From Candidula unifasciata (taxonomy: Eukaryota > Mollusca > Gastropoda > Stylommatophora > Geomitridae), in NCBI GenBank assembly GCA_905116865.2, contig CAJHNH020002791.1, positions 520,169-584,168 of the forward strand: a DNA stretch of 64,000 nt, given 5' to 3'. The notes below the pieces were generated by a model. The model was given only the letters and a program-made list of their open reading frames with translations. It was not told the DNA's origin and made no database searches. Of the stretch, positions 31,161-42,279 are shown piece by piece. The position numbers and the translations under genes are program-made. How positions within the stretch are numbered: position 1 is the first letter of the stretch; the number at the start of each line of letters is the position of its first letter.

Positions 31161-31739
31161 TGGTAATACTCGTCTTCTAGGGAATGATGTGTTTAGTGGA
31201 TGACATAGCTGCGACAAGTCGACACCGTCTCCAAGATACAAGACTGTTTATTGACATCCCATCCATGTTCTAATCACGCAACACATTGTTCAGACGCCAA
31301 CACATTCACCAACCAGAGTTCTGCGTCTTATGTTCCACATCGCTGCACAGATGGATCTGGTCATTGCATCAAGCTTCATACAACTTGGCTGGACTTGACT
31401 TCGATGATGTTGTCGTCTGGTCTTCTCTCGCAGCAATCAGTTTCACGTTCTCATTCTCACGAACACTCTCACGTCCTCTCGCTTTGACGGTCAACACATA
31501 CTGTCTGATCAGACTGGGGTCTGATCATATACCCAGTGTTCGTTCCACGAGGCAACACGTGGTTGTTCTTGGGTTCCACTTGGCGACCTGTGGTCGTTCT
31601 CCTTGGGTTTCCCGTGATAACACGTGGTCGTTCCCTACCCTGAAAACCTCGGTTAATCCGAGTTTTTGGCTTCTCTCGGTATTATTGTTAACTTGGCCCC
31701 CCCCCCAACCTTCCCAATCATGGTGAAAATGTCCCCCAT
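31161..31739. other. unrecognised stretch
   Basis: Contains a loose internal repeat ('cgtggttgttcttgggttccac', 'tgtggtcgttctccttgggttt', 'cgtggtcgttccctacc'). No gene recognised. Confidence 0.35.
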
Positions 31740-31744
31740 TACAA

Positions 31745-31925
31745 CCCTTCTGCATGCCTTTGGGCGCATTGGGCATGACCTACATTTTGTTAACCAATCG
31801 GCTCTTGGCGGGTGATGCGGTCAGCATCACAAGGGCAACTTACTTCTCAGCACTGCCCCTGTACCCATTCAAGGCTGGGTCGACCTGGGAGTCAAGGTAA
31901 TTTTTTTTTTCAAGTCCGGCTCCGT
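31745..31925 (-). mobile_element. SINE-A, head missing
   Basis: The minus strand carries the body 'tgggtcgacccagccttgaatggg'-type sequence, 'gatgctgaccgcatcacccg' and 'ggttaacaaaatgtagg'. It is 5'-truncated. Confidence 0.8.
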
Positions 31926-31929
31926 TTCT

Positions 31930-33715
31930 CTGCCCCTACGTTCACTATGAGGTGGACTGAGCTTCACCCTGGGATAGCGATGGGGTGTACGATTTCTCCG
32001 GTACTATAAGTTATGGCCATGCAGGAGTATGGGCAGGGCCTCAGATTGGGATGACTGGATACCAACATTGAGAACATTTATGGACAATACGACTATAATG
32101 ACAGGCCGTGAAAGTGATGCACGCATTATTCTGTAGAGGCTTGATTGCGAGGTCGAATGGTACAACATGCAAGTCAAGCTGCAGAAGTCAATGAGTCTTT
32201 CGACCCTAAAAGGCAAGGTAGTGGCAATTAGATTCACGTGGCAAGCAAGACGATCCCCACGGTTCTAGAGAAACGAGTGAAGAGTCTCCGCCGTGTTTAC
32301 GATTTGAAACTATCATACAGGAAGAAAGTCCGGCGTATACATGAGTCTCTGGCAACAGACTGATCGCTGTAGAACAGAGCAGGTTGATCGGAAAGTTCAA
32401 GGTCTGGTGCCTCCAGTTTATGTTGATTCAAAAGCTCCCCATGCCGCTGTTAGTGTGCGATGTTAGCACGAACGTAGTAGAAGGAATGGAGTGTAAAATC
32501 AACACCGCTATGAGGAAATTACTCGGTGCGCCACTTTATCTGACCGACATGGCTTTACACTGTAAACTGGAAAAGCTGGTACTTCCTTACTAGTCTAAAT
32601 CTGAAGAGTTTAAAGTCGGCAAATCGAGACTCGCGATGATGTTGCGCGAGTCTGCAGACCCCATAGTCAACACTGTTCAGCCCACGCTAAAAATAGGGCG
32701 GAAGTGGAAGGTGATGCGAAAGAATCTGCTCAGAATTCACTAAATGGACGGAGGTCATGGGTTACACGCAAACCGATCGACGAGGCTTAGGACAGGGGAA
32801 GGTCATATGCTGGTCAAAAGCCGCGGCCAAAAACCGTAGATACATGGTGGCTGACACCGAGAACGAGTTACTGGTTCAGAAAGAAGCCCAGCAGTCGTAG
32901 CAATGCCATTAGATCGGCCTTGTGAGCCTTTTGCTACGAGAACTCAAATAGGGTTAGATTTGGCGATTGGCTCCACTGCGACTGAGCTTTGTATTTGATC
33001 TGCTTACAATCTGTGTTACCATCAGGCGCTAATCTTATCAAATAGTGTGAGAGCAATAAATCGGCATGGGTCTTATGCAGAGCGAAGCAGACGTTCGAGT
33101 ACGAATTGTCCGCGTGCTGAAAAGCCCTAGCTCAGGGGCGATACAGAGGGTGCCAAAATAAGGTCTTGAAAGATTTGGCCGACATTGTGGACAAAGCCAG
33201 GATGAGGGCCAATGCAGGGGACCAGTCCTAACCTCTTCCCACTCGCTTCCTCAAAGCTGGACATATTTCTAAAGGTACATTCAACAAGGTCGCATACGCT
33301 CCATCCATACTCGACTGTTCATGGGACTGGCAACTGTCGGTTGACCTGTATAGTTTTGAGAGAAACCCCGAACGGCTCCGAAAGACTGGTCTAAAGCCAG
33401 ACAAAGTGTTGCACTTCGCGGCAGAACGTTAGCTCGTCCTGATAGAGCTGAGCCTGCCCTACGAGCCGCAAATCGAATAACATTTGCACAAGTTCGAGAA
33501 GTACAGCAATCTGGTGGCCAGTCTGAGGAAAGATGAAGGGCCAGCAGTAAAATCTTCGCCATCGAGGTAGGCGCAAGAGGGCTTATCTCCACCTCCACAT
33601 ACAATATGCTAAAACTGCTGAGCTTGCGAGGAAACGCGCGTAAACGGGTACTAAAGCAACTGCGAGAAGCTGCTGAAAGAACTTCGAGCTGGCTGTTGAC
33701 ACAACGGAACGACGT
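31930..33715 (+). pseudogene. decayed LINE with conserved C-terminal domain
   Basis: Broken plus-strand reading shows 'HPGIAMGCTISPVL' (RT), 'EGMECKINTAMRKLLGAPLYLTDMALHCKLEKLVLPY' and 'SEEFKVGKSRLAMMLRESADPIV'. Later come 'LKAGHISKGTFNKVAYAPSILDCSWDWQLSVDL', 'IEVGARGLISTSTYNMLKLLSLRGNARKRVLKQLREAAERTSSWLLTQRN'. I recognise this order from LINE polyproteins of fish and molluscs, whose C-terminus has a PD...E.K-like nuclease-type domain. Many stops and frameshifts make it dead. Confidence 0.7.
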
Positions 33716-33717
33716 GG

Positions 33718-33830
33718 GATATAGGCCTCAGTTGACTGGTCCGAGCCTCTGGTGGACCCGAACGCACGACTTTATGATCTAAAGGCGAGCATCTAGCCGC
33801 TATACCACAACAACTCCAATGTCACAGTTA
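33718..33830 (-). mobile_element. tRNA-like SINE head
   Basis: The minus strand reads 'gttgttgtggtatagcggct' (A-box-like) and 'gcgttcgggtcc' (B-box-like). The body is not recognisable. Confidence 0.6.
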
Positions 33831-34484
33831 GGAATGTCATACTATATGGATAAAACTACCATTAATATAATCCAGACTGGATGCTAAGATGATACAATTT
33901 ATAATTTCTCTGAATTTAAGAATCTCATTGAAAGAACTTTTTATTAACGAGTTCCACTGGCAAGACATCAACGTTACTTCCTCGGGATACGTCAGTAAAG
34001 TGATTTTGTGTATTCGTGTTTTTTTTTTTTTACATTAAATTTTTTTATTTTTTTTTTTAAATGTATGTATGTGCTGTCAAAGACTCTATAGCCGCAACGT
34101 TTACGTTTGGTGTGTTTTCAAAGTGTAAACAAAGCCGTTTTACTTTATATTTTGTGTCAACTTTGTACGCTAACACTTTAGCTGATTTACATATTTTATG
34201 TGTCACATATCTGTCATATTCAACGCTAGTTCATTGTTGTACTGTATATTGTCAATGCATTACCATCTGGGTAAGAGGAATTTCTGATAAGAAGAAATAT
34301 TTTATGGGTGCCTGGTGAGTTTTCCTTTACAGACCTGCACTGTATACAGCGAGTGGCTGCAAATGGGGTCTTAAGCACGGCCGTCTATATTCACACAAAA
34401 GAATACAGCATTCCCTATGCATCTTTTTAAGCAAACTCCACAAAACAGTTAAATATAGTCAATGACAAGGGTGTGTACTGTCAA
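33831..34484. other. unrecognised AT-rich stretch
   Basis: The longest ORF (34061-34318, plus) encodes a Cys and Tyr-rich peptide without any known motif. It is probably chance. Confidence 0.35.
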
Positions 34485-35370
34485 CTGATTTGTTTTCAAT
34501 ATACAGTGAATATATAATGAGAGCTTTAATTAGTATGCCCGGAATTGTGGTTGGTGGGCACAATATAAACAATTTACGTTATGTTGATGACACAGTCTTG
34601 ATAGCAACAAGTCAGAAAGAATTACAGAAAATGATAGACATTGTGGTGTTAGAAAGTGGAAGAATGGGCCTCAGTTTGAATAATGGGAAGACAGAAGTAA
34701 TGGTGGTATCAAAGAAACAAATAATTCCTTAGTGTCTAATAAAAGTTGATGGTGTTATTTTAGAACAAGTACAGAAATTTAAGTATCTGGGCACACGGAT
34801 AACATCAGATGGAAGATGCATAACTGAAATAAGAAACAGATTTGGACAGGCAAAAACTGCATTTTATAAAATGAAAAACATCTTGTGCAATATATCCTTG
34901 TTATTGAGAGTTAGAAAAAGAATTCTTGCTTGCTACATACATCCAGTTTTAACATATGAATGTGAAACCTGGACAATCGGTAGGCAGGCCAAACAATTTT
35001 TAGAGGCCTCAGAGATGTGGTTTTACAGAAGAATGCTTAGGATACCTTGGACAGCCAAAAAGAACAACCAAGAAAGAGGTTTTGAAAGAGGCGGGAACCC
35101 GAAGACAACTTATCACAGACATCAGAAGGAGACAGTCATCATTTTTCGGCCATGTTATGAGAAGAGGGAAAATAGAACATGTTGTGACCACTGGAAAGAT
35201 CTGTGGAAGGAGGGATAGAGGAAGACAACGAGAGAAGATGCTTGACAGTCTTGTGGCATGGCATGGGGGTGTGTCGGCACACGAACTGATACATGCTGCA
35301 GGAGATCGTGGATAGGCCTGATCGCCCACGCCAGTCGGCAAGGCACCTGATGATGATGATGATGATAGTC
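34485..35370 (+). pseudogene. RTE-like LINE, RT C-terminal half
   Basis: The largest copy of this family here. It shows 'NLRYVDDTVLIATSQKELQKMID' (YVDD catalytic motif), 'MGLSLNNGKTEVMVVSKK', a stop, then 'FKYLGTRITSDGRCITEIRNRFGQAKTAFYKM', 'RVRKRILACYIHPVLTYECETWTIGRQAKQFLEASEMWFYRRMLRIPWTAKK', then a frameshift and 'FFGHVMRRGKIEHVVTTGKICGRRDRGRQREKMLDSL'. It ends 'gcacctgatgatgatgatgatgatag'. The 5' part is missing and there is at least one stop and one frameshift. Confidence 0.92.
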
Positions 35371-35735
35371 AATAAAGGCAATGTCCACAACATATCAAAT
35401 GAACATGGATGTAAACGTATCGGTCGACGAAGGGAAGTCAGCCTCACGGCCTATGACGTCACTGAACACATGGAAGGCGTTTTTTAGAGTAGGCGGTGGT
35501 ATCAATTCTTGTTGATGCTTTACTGGGAAATACCCGAGTTTCACAATTGTAGATAGCGCGGGAAACTCGCTACGCGAAACTTGGCCTTTAAAGATAAGCA
35601 GTGATCACTATGACCTGACCAGATTTCCGAACTCCGCGGTTTGTTCAGACTGCTACTGTAACCTGGCCAAGTGTCGGTGCTTAACGGATATTTAACGTTT
35701 TAACAAATCATTCAATAAATTAATAAATAATTTGT
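35371..35735. other. unrecognised stretch
   Basis: No gene or repeat recognised. Confidence 0.3.
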
Positions 35736-35835
35736 TACACTGCAATACAGACATTTCCATACGTGCTCCAACCCGCCCCCCTGCGGCCAATAGGGAGTTT
35801 CTATATTGATGATACCAGTTGCTACCTAATGAAAA
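35736..35835 (-). pseudogene. RNase H LINE 3' scrap
   Basis: The minus strand encodes 'WYHQYRNSLLAAGGRVGA', an alternative-frame reading of the conserved 3' end seen at 17441. Confidence 0.5.
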
Positions 35836-35904
35836 GAAGACGGGGGAATTTATAAAAAAATTAACAAAGATGCCATAAAGACAATCAAGTTTTAGACCAA
35901 ATGG

Positions 35905-36610
35905 CACCAATTTTGAAATGCAAGCAAGTGAATATGAACACTGAAAGAATATTGTTCAACAAAGTATTCTTACCAACGTTATGCTATCAATGTCAAACAT
36001 GGACACTGTCTTCAGAAGGTTAGTTGCGTATACTTTACAGGACGTTGCAGAACCAACCCCAACAGCCCCTGGCTGTTGTGTGGTTTATCTAGGCAAATTT
36101 ACGTCCAGTAGTTTGCCATTGCTTTCTGGGTGGTCGGCTTTCTAAATACCACTGTCAAAACCAACGCAAGGCGCATGGCCCGCAGCTGGGATCGAACCCG
36201 GCATCCCGGGATTACGAAGCGTTCGCATCGACTTAGCCACAGAGCCGACGTCTTCAGAAGACAACAGGAAAATAATCACGACAGAAATTAAATGTTTACG
36301 CACTATGCTAGGTGTAACAAAGAAAGATCAACCTAGGAACGATGATATCAGGAGGAGAGTCGGCACAAACGAATACTCAACTGTATATGTAGACAACAAA
36401 TCAAATGGTTTGGCCATGTGACAAAATTGGCACCAGACAGGACACCACAGAGAACAATGTTATGCAGATACAACGCAGAACATGGACCGCAGAAATATCA
36501 GAGACACTGAAAGTACTTCATACAAAGCGAACAGAAGATTTCTCCCTGACCTGACGCCGTGAAGCATTCAGGGAGCAGAGAATAGAAGAATAACTAGAAA
36601 CCTTAATCTG
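35905..36610 (+). pseudogene. RTE-like LINE fragment interrupted by a SINE
   Basis: Plus-strand pieces: 'ILFNKVFLPTLCYQCQTWTLSSE' before, and 'IKCLRTMLGVTKKDQPRND' with 'QIKWFGHVTKLAPDRTPQRT'-like sequence after, a SINE-B at 36019-36249. Many stops. It resembles the 9280-9655 family. Confidence 0.75.
36019..36249 (-). mobile_element. SINE-B with 11-bp TSD
   Basis: The minus-strand head reads 'ggctctgtggctaagtcgat', the B box 'gggttcgatccc', and it ends 'gtaaagtatacgcaactaa'. It is flanked by 'gtcttcagaag' (36008-36018 and 36250-36260). It is inserted in an RTE-like fragment. Confidence 0.93.
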
Positions 36611-36929
36611 GTGAATGAATACAATATCTTGGAACAGTCGTAAAATATAATGCAGGATGCCTTGAGAAATTAGAACAAGAATTGTAATGGCACAAGTGGC
36701 TTTTAGCTAGACGCAAAAGCTAACCGCTAACAGGAAGATTGCAACGGCAGCGGAAAGAAATGGTGTTGAAAGTGCCACATATAATTACTGTTGTTACCCG
36801 CATGAAAATATTGTACGCTGACTTGATGTATTACTCGTGACGGATAATGTTTTAATTTTTTTTTTTTTTCGAAAATTGCAATGAATATCATGGAATGATC
36901 GAAAAACAAATGAGGCAGTCCTCTTTGCT
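36611..36929. other. unrecognised stretch
   Basis: No gene recognised. Includes a T run at 36855-36869. Confidence 0.3.
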
Positions 36930-37205
36930 ACAGATAAAGCTGTAAACAGATTAGAACATTTAGACGTAGACAGTTAGTGTTTTTCGGACGTATAATGAGA
37001 AGTAATGGACCTAAGAACTTGGTATCGATAACAAGTTGCAAAGCTGAGGGAAAGAGAGCAAGCGAAAGCCAGTGGGGTAAATACCTGGATGTCTTAGCCA
37101 CATATTTGGGACGGGACAAGAACGTTGACCTGATCAGTGATTCTGGTAATCGTGTGAGATGGATGGCGAAACATGACAGCCTAGCTCTCTGGCACGGCAC
37201 ATGAT
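36930..37205 (+). pseudogene. RTE-like LINE 3' end
   Basis: 'RRQLVFFGRIMRSNGPKNLVSI', then 'EGKRASESQWGKYLDVLATYLGRDKNVDLISDSGNRVRWMAKHDS' correspond to the end of RTE-like proteins. No tail is visible. Confidence 0.7.
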
Positions 37206-37656
37206 TACTGATAGCTTATAGGGGAGGTTACTCTGAAGCTAAAAGATGTCGAGAAAGGCAGACGTATGTGGCAAAAGATTGGTCCCCGAATTGATTTAAT
37301 TTACGATACTTTTGGGGAAGTTTTGATCGTTTCAAAATGACAACATATAACAGGATGCCTGATCTGATTAGCAGCAGTGTTACTATCGAAGGTTAGTGTT
37401 TTAGTGTGTTCTAGAAAATAAAATAAAACTGTAATAATATTAATTTTCTGCAATTGTTGATGTTTTTGTTTAGTGAGTTGAAGAGTTGTGTTGAGTTTTG
37501 TTATTTTTGTTTTTGTTTTGCTGGATACATCCAGTTTGAGAAATTCATGCATTTTTGATATTTAAAATCCCACAAGTGCTTTTAAACAAGTAACATAATT
37601 GGTTGTTTACTCATTCATAATGTACTAGATTGTCCTGTTTATGATAGTTTATCAAA
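37206..37656. other. unrecognised AT-rich stretch
   Basis: No gene recognised. Confidence 0.3.
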
Positions 37657-38402
37657 TAACTTTGGCTCTCCTCCGAACGGCATCATAATATCCAAAAATA
37701 TCCAAAATAGTGTTCAGGCATAACTAAAATACGGACTTTCTGCCAAGGAACAAATCGCGGCAAAACTAGGATTACTTGACAATATCAACATTGCTCACGG
37801 TAGTTAGTAGCAGACGATAAATACGACCGTTGACAATTTCGAGCGTTTCTGCAGACGATACTAGCAGACAATAATAGCGACCGTTGACTATTTCGAGACA
37901 TTACAGACGATGAAAGCGATATGGCGGGTAGACCAAGCACTCCCACGCAGATTAGTAATACTGTTCGTCCGATTGAGGATTTAGCAGCGGTAGATGTCAA
38001 ACCTGCCGACCTGTATTCTCACACTTTTTGGCATGCGCAAAACTCAATTAAACTTACCGCCGAGTGTATCCATCCGCGGCGCAGATGGGGGGCTAAACTA
38101 GGTGCCTAGGACTCACGAGCAAATTAGTTGGAGGAGGTTGCAGGAGATGCGGTAGCTGCTGCTCGTGAGTCCCAGCCATCTAGTTTAGCCCCTATCCGTG
38201 CCACACATAGCGGCGCGGGGGATACAGTCGGCGGTGGGGTACAGTCACAGAAACAGGTCCACAAGTAACATATCGCTGAGACCCTGTTAAAGCATTTGTT
38301 TCATTATACGGAGCCGGCATATTTTTAATAGAACTGAGCCCCATTTGGATATTTTATGGTCGCCATAATATTATTATGCCCTTCGGAGGAGAGCCATAAC
38401 TT
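37657..38402. mobile_element. 734-bp TIR element with 6-bp TSD and internal hairpin
   Basis: The inverted ends 'tggctctcctccgaacggca' (from 37663) and 'tggctctcctccgaagggca' (minus, from 38396) match over about 28 bp with two mismatches. They are flanked by 'taactt' at 37657-37662 and 38397-38402. Near the middle, arms at 38056-38120 and 38161-38236 form a long imperfect hairpin. A degenerate doublet ('cgaccgttgac.atttcgag') lies at 37821-37900. The only ORF (37921-38109) starts 'MAGRPSTPTQ' and matches no family I know. No superfamily is assigned. Confidence 0.85.
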
Positions 38403-38469
38403 TTTCATTTTCTTTCTTTACTCTTTACTTCGAGTCCAAAGCAGTACACTTACGCAACAAACAATGTAG

Positions 38470-38499
38470 CCCCCCCCCCCCCCCCCCCCCCCCCCCCCC
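38470..38499. repeat. 30-base C run
   Basis: Uninterrupted C tract. Its length is probably unreliable. Confidence 0.95.
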
Positions 38500-38847
38500 A
38501 CTCAATACTGTTAATTACAGTAACTAATTACATAATATCGAGGGAAAAAATGCATAGAACAGAACGGAAAAGGGGAATCAACTGGGGCCCTAGATGACAT
38601 AAAATTGCAGCACATCATCTCAGCATGATACAGTTTTGCTACTGTTTTTAAAAAAAAAATCTAAGTTATAGGCCTTCAACCAAGCTGTCATATCCATATA
38701 TCCTTTGTAATTTTGTTCAAATCATTCCATGGCTGCTTCTGTCTTCTCTGTGCATGTATTTTGTGTGTGTATGTGTAAATATTATCTTATTGCTTTGACC
38801 TTCTGTGCATAAACCAAAAAACTTTGCACAATCCAAATGACAAGTTC
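38500..38847. other. unrecognised stretch
   Basis: No gene or repeat recognised. Confidence 0.3.
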
Positions 38848-39110
38848 TTCTTTTTCTTCCCGTTCACCAGCTGTAAACTCCAGCAGAAAGTTCTGGTTGT
38901 TTGTCCACATCCCGACTGCAGTCCTGTTCCAGAACCTGAATGTTACATGTGCATCTGTTTGACAGATTTAACTAATTTGTATGCAGACTGTTGGTTCCTA
39001 GCCCCTCAGGCAGATGCACTCCGACTTCAAGAAAGCTCCCAATGAGTCGACTCTTACAACATGCTTTTGGGTAGGCGGTGGGTCTATTCTTATTTTCCCT
39101 ATAATACGGG
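38848..39110 (-). mobile_element. GAA-tailed retroposon copy
   Basis: 'ttcttctttttcttcccgtt' tail end, 'cagctgtaaactccagcaga', 'gttccagaacctgaatg' and 'cccctcaggcagatgcactc', to 'ttttccctataata'. The 5' end is missing. Confidence 0.85.
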
Positions 39111-39396
39111 ACAAATGACAAGTAATCCTAATGACCCAAAAAAATAGTGTTTTTTGTAAATTTAGCATTTCATTTATGTTTTCACCTACACATTGCATTT
39201 AGTCTTGTAAATTAATTTATGTATTTAATTCCTCCTTTCTCTTTTTTGATTTTAGGGGATGAAAGAGAGCCTTCAAAGACAAAGTATAGTTCAGTGGTAT
39301 GTTGATACCTATTGTCTCATATATTAAGGAACATCTTTTGAGCATTTTGTTAATTTCTTCTGGGTGCATCTTGGTAAAGATTCGACATCCAGTATT

Positions 39397-39686
39397 CTTC
39401 TTCTTCTTCTTTGCATTCACCAGCTGTAAACTCTGGAGGACAGTTCTGGTTGTTCATCCACCTCTGGACTTTACACTTGTTCTAGAACCTGAGTGTTGCC
39501 TGCACATCCATTTTATAGATCTTTCCTATTTGTATGCAGACTGTTTGTTCCTTGCCTTTCAGGCAAATGCACTCCGACTTCAAAGTCAAAACTCCCAGTC
39601 AGTCGACTCTTATGATATGCATGTTTGGGAGGCAGCTAGTCTATTCTTGTTTTCCTCACAGTGGGGCCCTGAAACCCACACAGGGA
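39397..39686 (-). mobile_element. GAA-tailed retroposon with 10-bp TSD
   Basis: A complete 290-bp copy flanked by 'atccagtatt' (39387-39396) and 'atccagcatt' (39687-39696), nine of ten identical. A four-unit CTT tail lies at its left edge. Confidence 0.9.
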
Positions 39687-39696
39687 ATCCAGCATT

Positions 39697-40190
39697 GAGT
39701 ACAAGGCCATATTAGTTCCGTCACGCTCCTCAGCAGCCAGTAAAAAGTCTCTATGCTGATAGTGCCTGTTGTCATCTGATTAAATACTTGTCTTGCCTTT
39801 CCTGTGAGTTGAGAATAGTGCTCAGAGCCCGCAGACATTCTCCGCTACATCCTTCTTACAGATTTCTCGGTGTCTTCCATTTTTCTTGTTACCTTGCTCT
39901 ACATGCTAGAGATCACCTCTGCCTTGTGCAGTTGCAGTACACCCCCAAATGATGCCAGTCTAGCTGGCCTATCTGCCTTCTCATTTTCAAGCATGCATAC
40001 ACAGCCCAGGCAAAATACCCATGTGCCGACTGCGACCTCTGGATGGATGCGACCCATTCCATACAAAGAAAACCTGACTCCACCTTCCTGAACATTTTTT
40101 GTGAATCCGATACTATGACAACATGTGGGGTTCAGCTGTCTGGCTATATTTTCTATTCCAGGATATTGTTTGTCTAATTCGTTATGTTCC
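39697..40190 (-). pseudogene. RNase H LINE fragment
   Basis: The minus strand encodes 'MFRKVESGFLCMEWVASIQRSQ', 'YFAWAVYACLKMRRQIGQLDWH' (frameshifted GHAG..GNE.AD region) and 'LTGKARQVFNQMTTGTISIETFYWLLRSVTELIWPCTQC'. Dead copy. Confidence 0.85.
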
Positions 40191-40296
40191 ATTAAATTTA
40201 TTTATACATCTTGGTTTAATTGTAGACTGTGCACGCACCAATCGGCACTTAATGAATCATATAGGCAGCTTGGTGGTCCAGCCCTAGTGTTGCTGC

Positions 40297-40920
40297 CAGC
40301 ATGGATGCTGTCCCAACCTCAGTAAGACTTGCTGTCCAAACCTCAGTGAGGCTTGCCGACCCAACCTCAGTGAGGCTTGCTGTCCCAACCCCAGTGAGGC
40401 TTGCTGTCCCAACCTCAGTAAGGCTTGCTGTCCCAACCTCAGTAAGACTTGCTGTCCAAACCTCAGTGAGGCTTGCCGACCCAACCTCAGTGAGGCTTGC
40501 TGTCCCAACCTCAGTGAGGCTTGCTGTCCCAAGCCTAGCTAGACTTGCTGTCCAAAACTCAGTGATGCTTGCTGTCCCAATCTTAGCAAGGCTTACTGTT
40601 CCAATCTTAGCAAGACTTACGGTCTCAATCTTAGCAAGGCTTACTGTCTCAATCTTAGCAAAGCTTGCTGTCCCAATCTTAGCAAGGCTTACTGTCTCAG
40701 TCTTAACAAGGCTTACCGTCTCAGTCTTAGCAAGGCTTACTGTCTCAGTCTTAGCAAGACTTGCTGTTGCAATCTTAGCAAGACTGACTGTCTCTATCTT
40801 ATTAAGACTTACTGTCCCAATCTTAGCAAGGCTTGCTGTCCCAATCTTAACGAGATTTGCTGTCCCAATCTTAGCATGGCTTGCTGTCCAATGTGAGGCT
40901 TGCTGTCACAACCTCATCAG
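40297..40920. repeat. 24-bp minisatellite, about 25 copies
   Basis: Unit 'gctgtcccaacctcagtaag' plus 'actt'. The left half has 'acctcagtgagg', the right half 'atcttagcaagg'. As 24 is a multiple of three both strands stay open (VRLAVPTS repeats on plus), but there is no gene structure. Confidence 0.95.
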
Positions 40921-41149
40921 GAACTGTGTCTCAACAAGCTTTTGCTCTGTATGTGAAAAATGATGTAATGCTATTTTAGTTGTATTGGTACGCTTCATTA
41001 ACACATAAGTTTTAATTTATCTGACAGGGCACAATTTATCCTTTCACATCATCTCACAACCACACAGCTTTAGGGGGTGCTTGTCCGGGAATGCGCTAAG
41101 CTTGTCCAGCTGCAGGAGGTAATCTAGAACTATGTATCATGTTCTATCA

Positions 41150-42035
41150 CCTGTATGATGTTGTAAAGGGTCTGATTGTATGATTTTTATGACTGAAGGA
41201 TGTTGTGAAGGGTATAACTGAAGGATGTTGTGAAGGGTATGATTGTATGATGTTGTGAAGATATGATTGTTTAATATTGTGAAGGTATGATTGAATGATG
41301 TTGTGAAGGTATCAGTTCTCATTATGCCTAGTGGCACATGAGGCTTCAGAGAGGACTTTCCATGTTTTCCTGTCCTGTGCAATCTTCAGTGCAGTTTTCC
41401 ATGTCAAAGAGGCTGCATTCAGGTCACTCTCCATCGTTCGTCTCCATGTTGTTTTTGGGCACCCCTGTTTTCTCTTTCCCTCTGGTGTCCATGTGAGAGC
41501 TGTTTTGGCAGGTATAACAGGATTAATTCTCATAACGTGGCCAAGCCATTTCCATGTGAAGGTATAATTGTTTGATATTGTGAAGGTATGATTGTATGAT
41601 TTTGTGAAGGTATGATTGTTTGATATTGTGAAGGTATGATTGTATGATTTTGTGAAGGTATGATTGTTTGATGTTGTGAAGGTATGATTGTTTGATGTTG
41701 TGAAGGTATAAATGTATGATGTTGTGAAGGTATGATTGTATGCTGTTGTGAAGGTATGATTGTATGATGTTGTGAAGGGTCTGATTTTAGGATGTTGTGA
41801 AGGTATAATTGTATGATGTTGTGAAGTTATGATTGTATGCTGTTGTGAAGGTATGATTGTATGCTGTTGTGAAGGTATGATTGTATGATGTTGTGAAGGG
41901 TCTGATTTTAGGATGTTGTGAAGGTATAATTGTATGATGTTGTGAAGTTATGATTGTATGATGTTGTGAAGGGTCTGATTTTATGATGTTATGAAGGGTA
42001 TGATTGCATGATGTTGTGAAGGCAGTATGGTATGT
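41150..42035. repeat. 22-24-bp minisatellite split by a LINE scrap
   Basis: Unit 'gtgaaggtatgattgtatga' plus 'tgtt' with length variants. About 250 bp of LINE sequence (41312-41560) sits in the array. Confidence 0.93.
41312..41560 (-). pseudogene. LINE C-terminal fragment inside the array
   Basis: The minus ORF 'MRINPVIPAKTALTWTPEGKRKQGCPKTTWRRTMESDLNAASLTWKTALKIAQDRKTWKVLSEASCATR' matches the well-known C-terminus of LINE RT proteins ('TPPGKRKRGRPKETWRRTVE'). It is truncated at the 5' side. Confidence 0.88.
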
Positions 42036-42279
42036 ATGAGAGAGATTAATTACCTGAATCCTGCTATGAATATAGTAAATATGCATGTATGATTGATTAC
42101 CTGAATCCTACTGTGAAAGTAGAAATGTGTGCGTGCGTGCACTGATATGAGTGTGTGTGTGTGATTACCCATATGATACATTGAGAGTAAGATGTGGAGA
42201 AAAGTCAATCTCTTTTTTGGTTATGCATGAATGTGGTGGACACAAAACAAAGGAAAAACACACAAGTTTCAGTGATTGT

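Noticed and set aside
34061..34318. Small secreted Cys-rich protein
   Set aside because: No signal peptide cleavage pattern, no splice sites and no homology recognised. An 85-codon ORF is likely by chance in AT-rich DNA.
37921..38109. Start of a transposase gene in the 734-bp element
   Set aside because: The 62-residue peptide matches no family I can recall and runs into the hairpin arm. Kept as unassigned.
40301..40963. 220-residue VRLAVPTS repeat ORF as a repeat protein
   Set aside because: Generated by a 24-bp minisatellite whose length is a multiple of three. The opposite strand is open as well, and no gene context exists.
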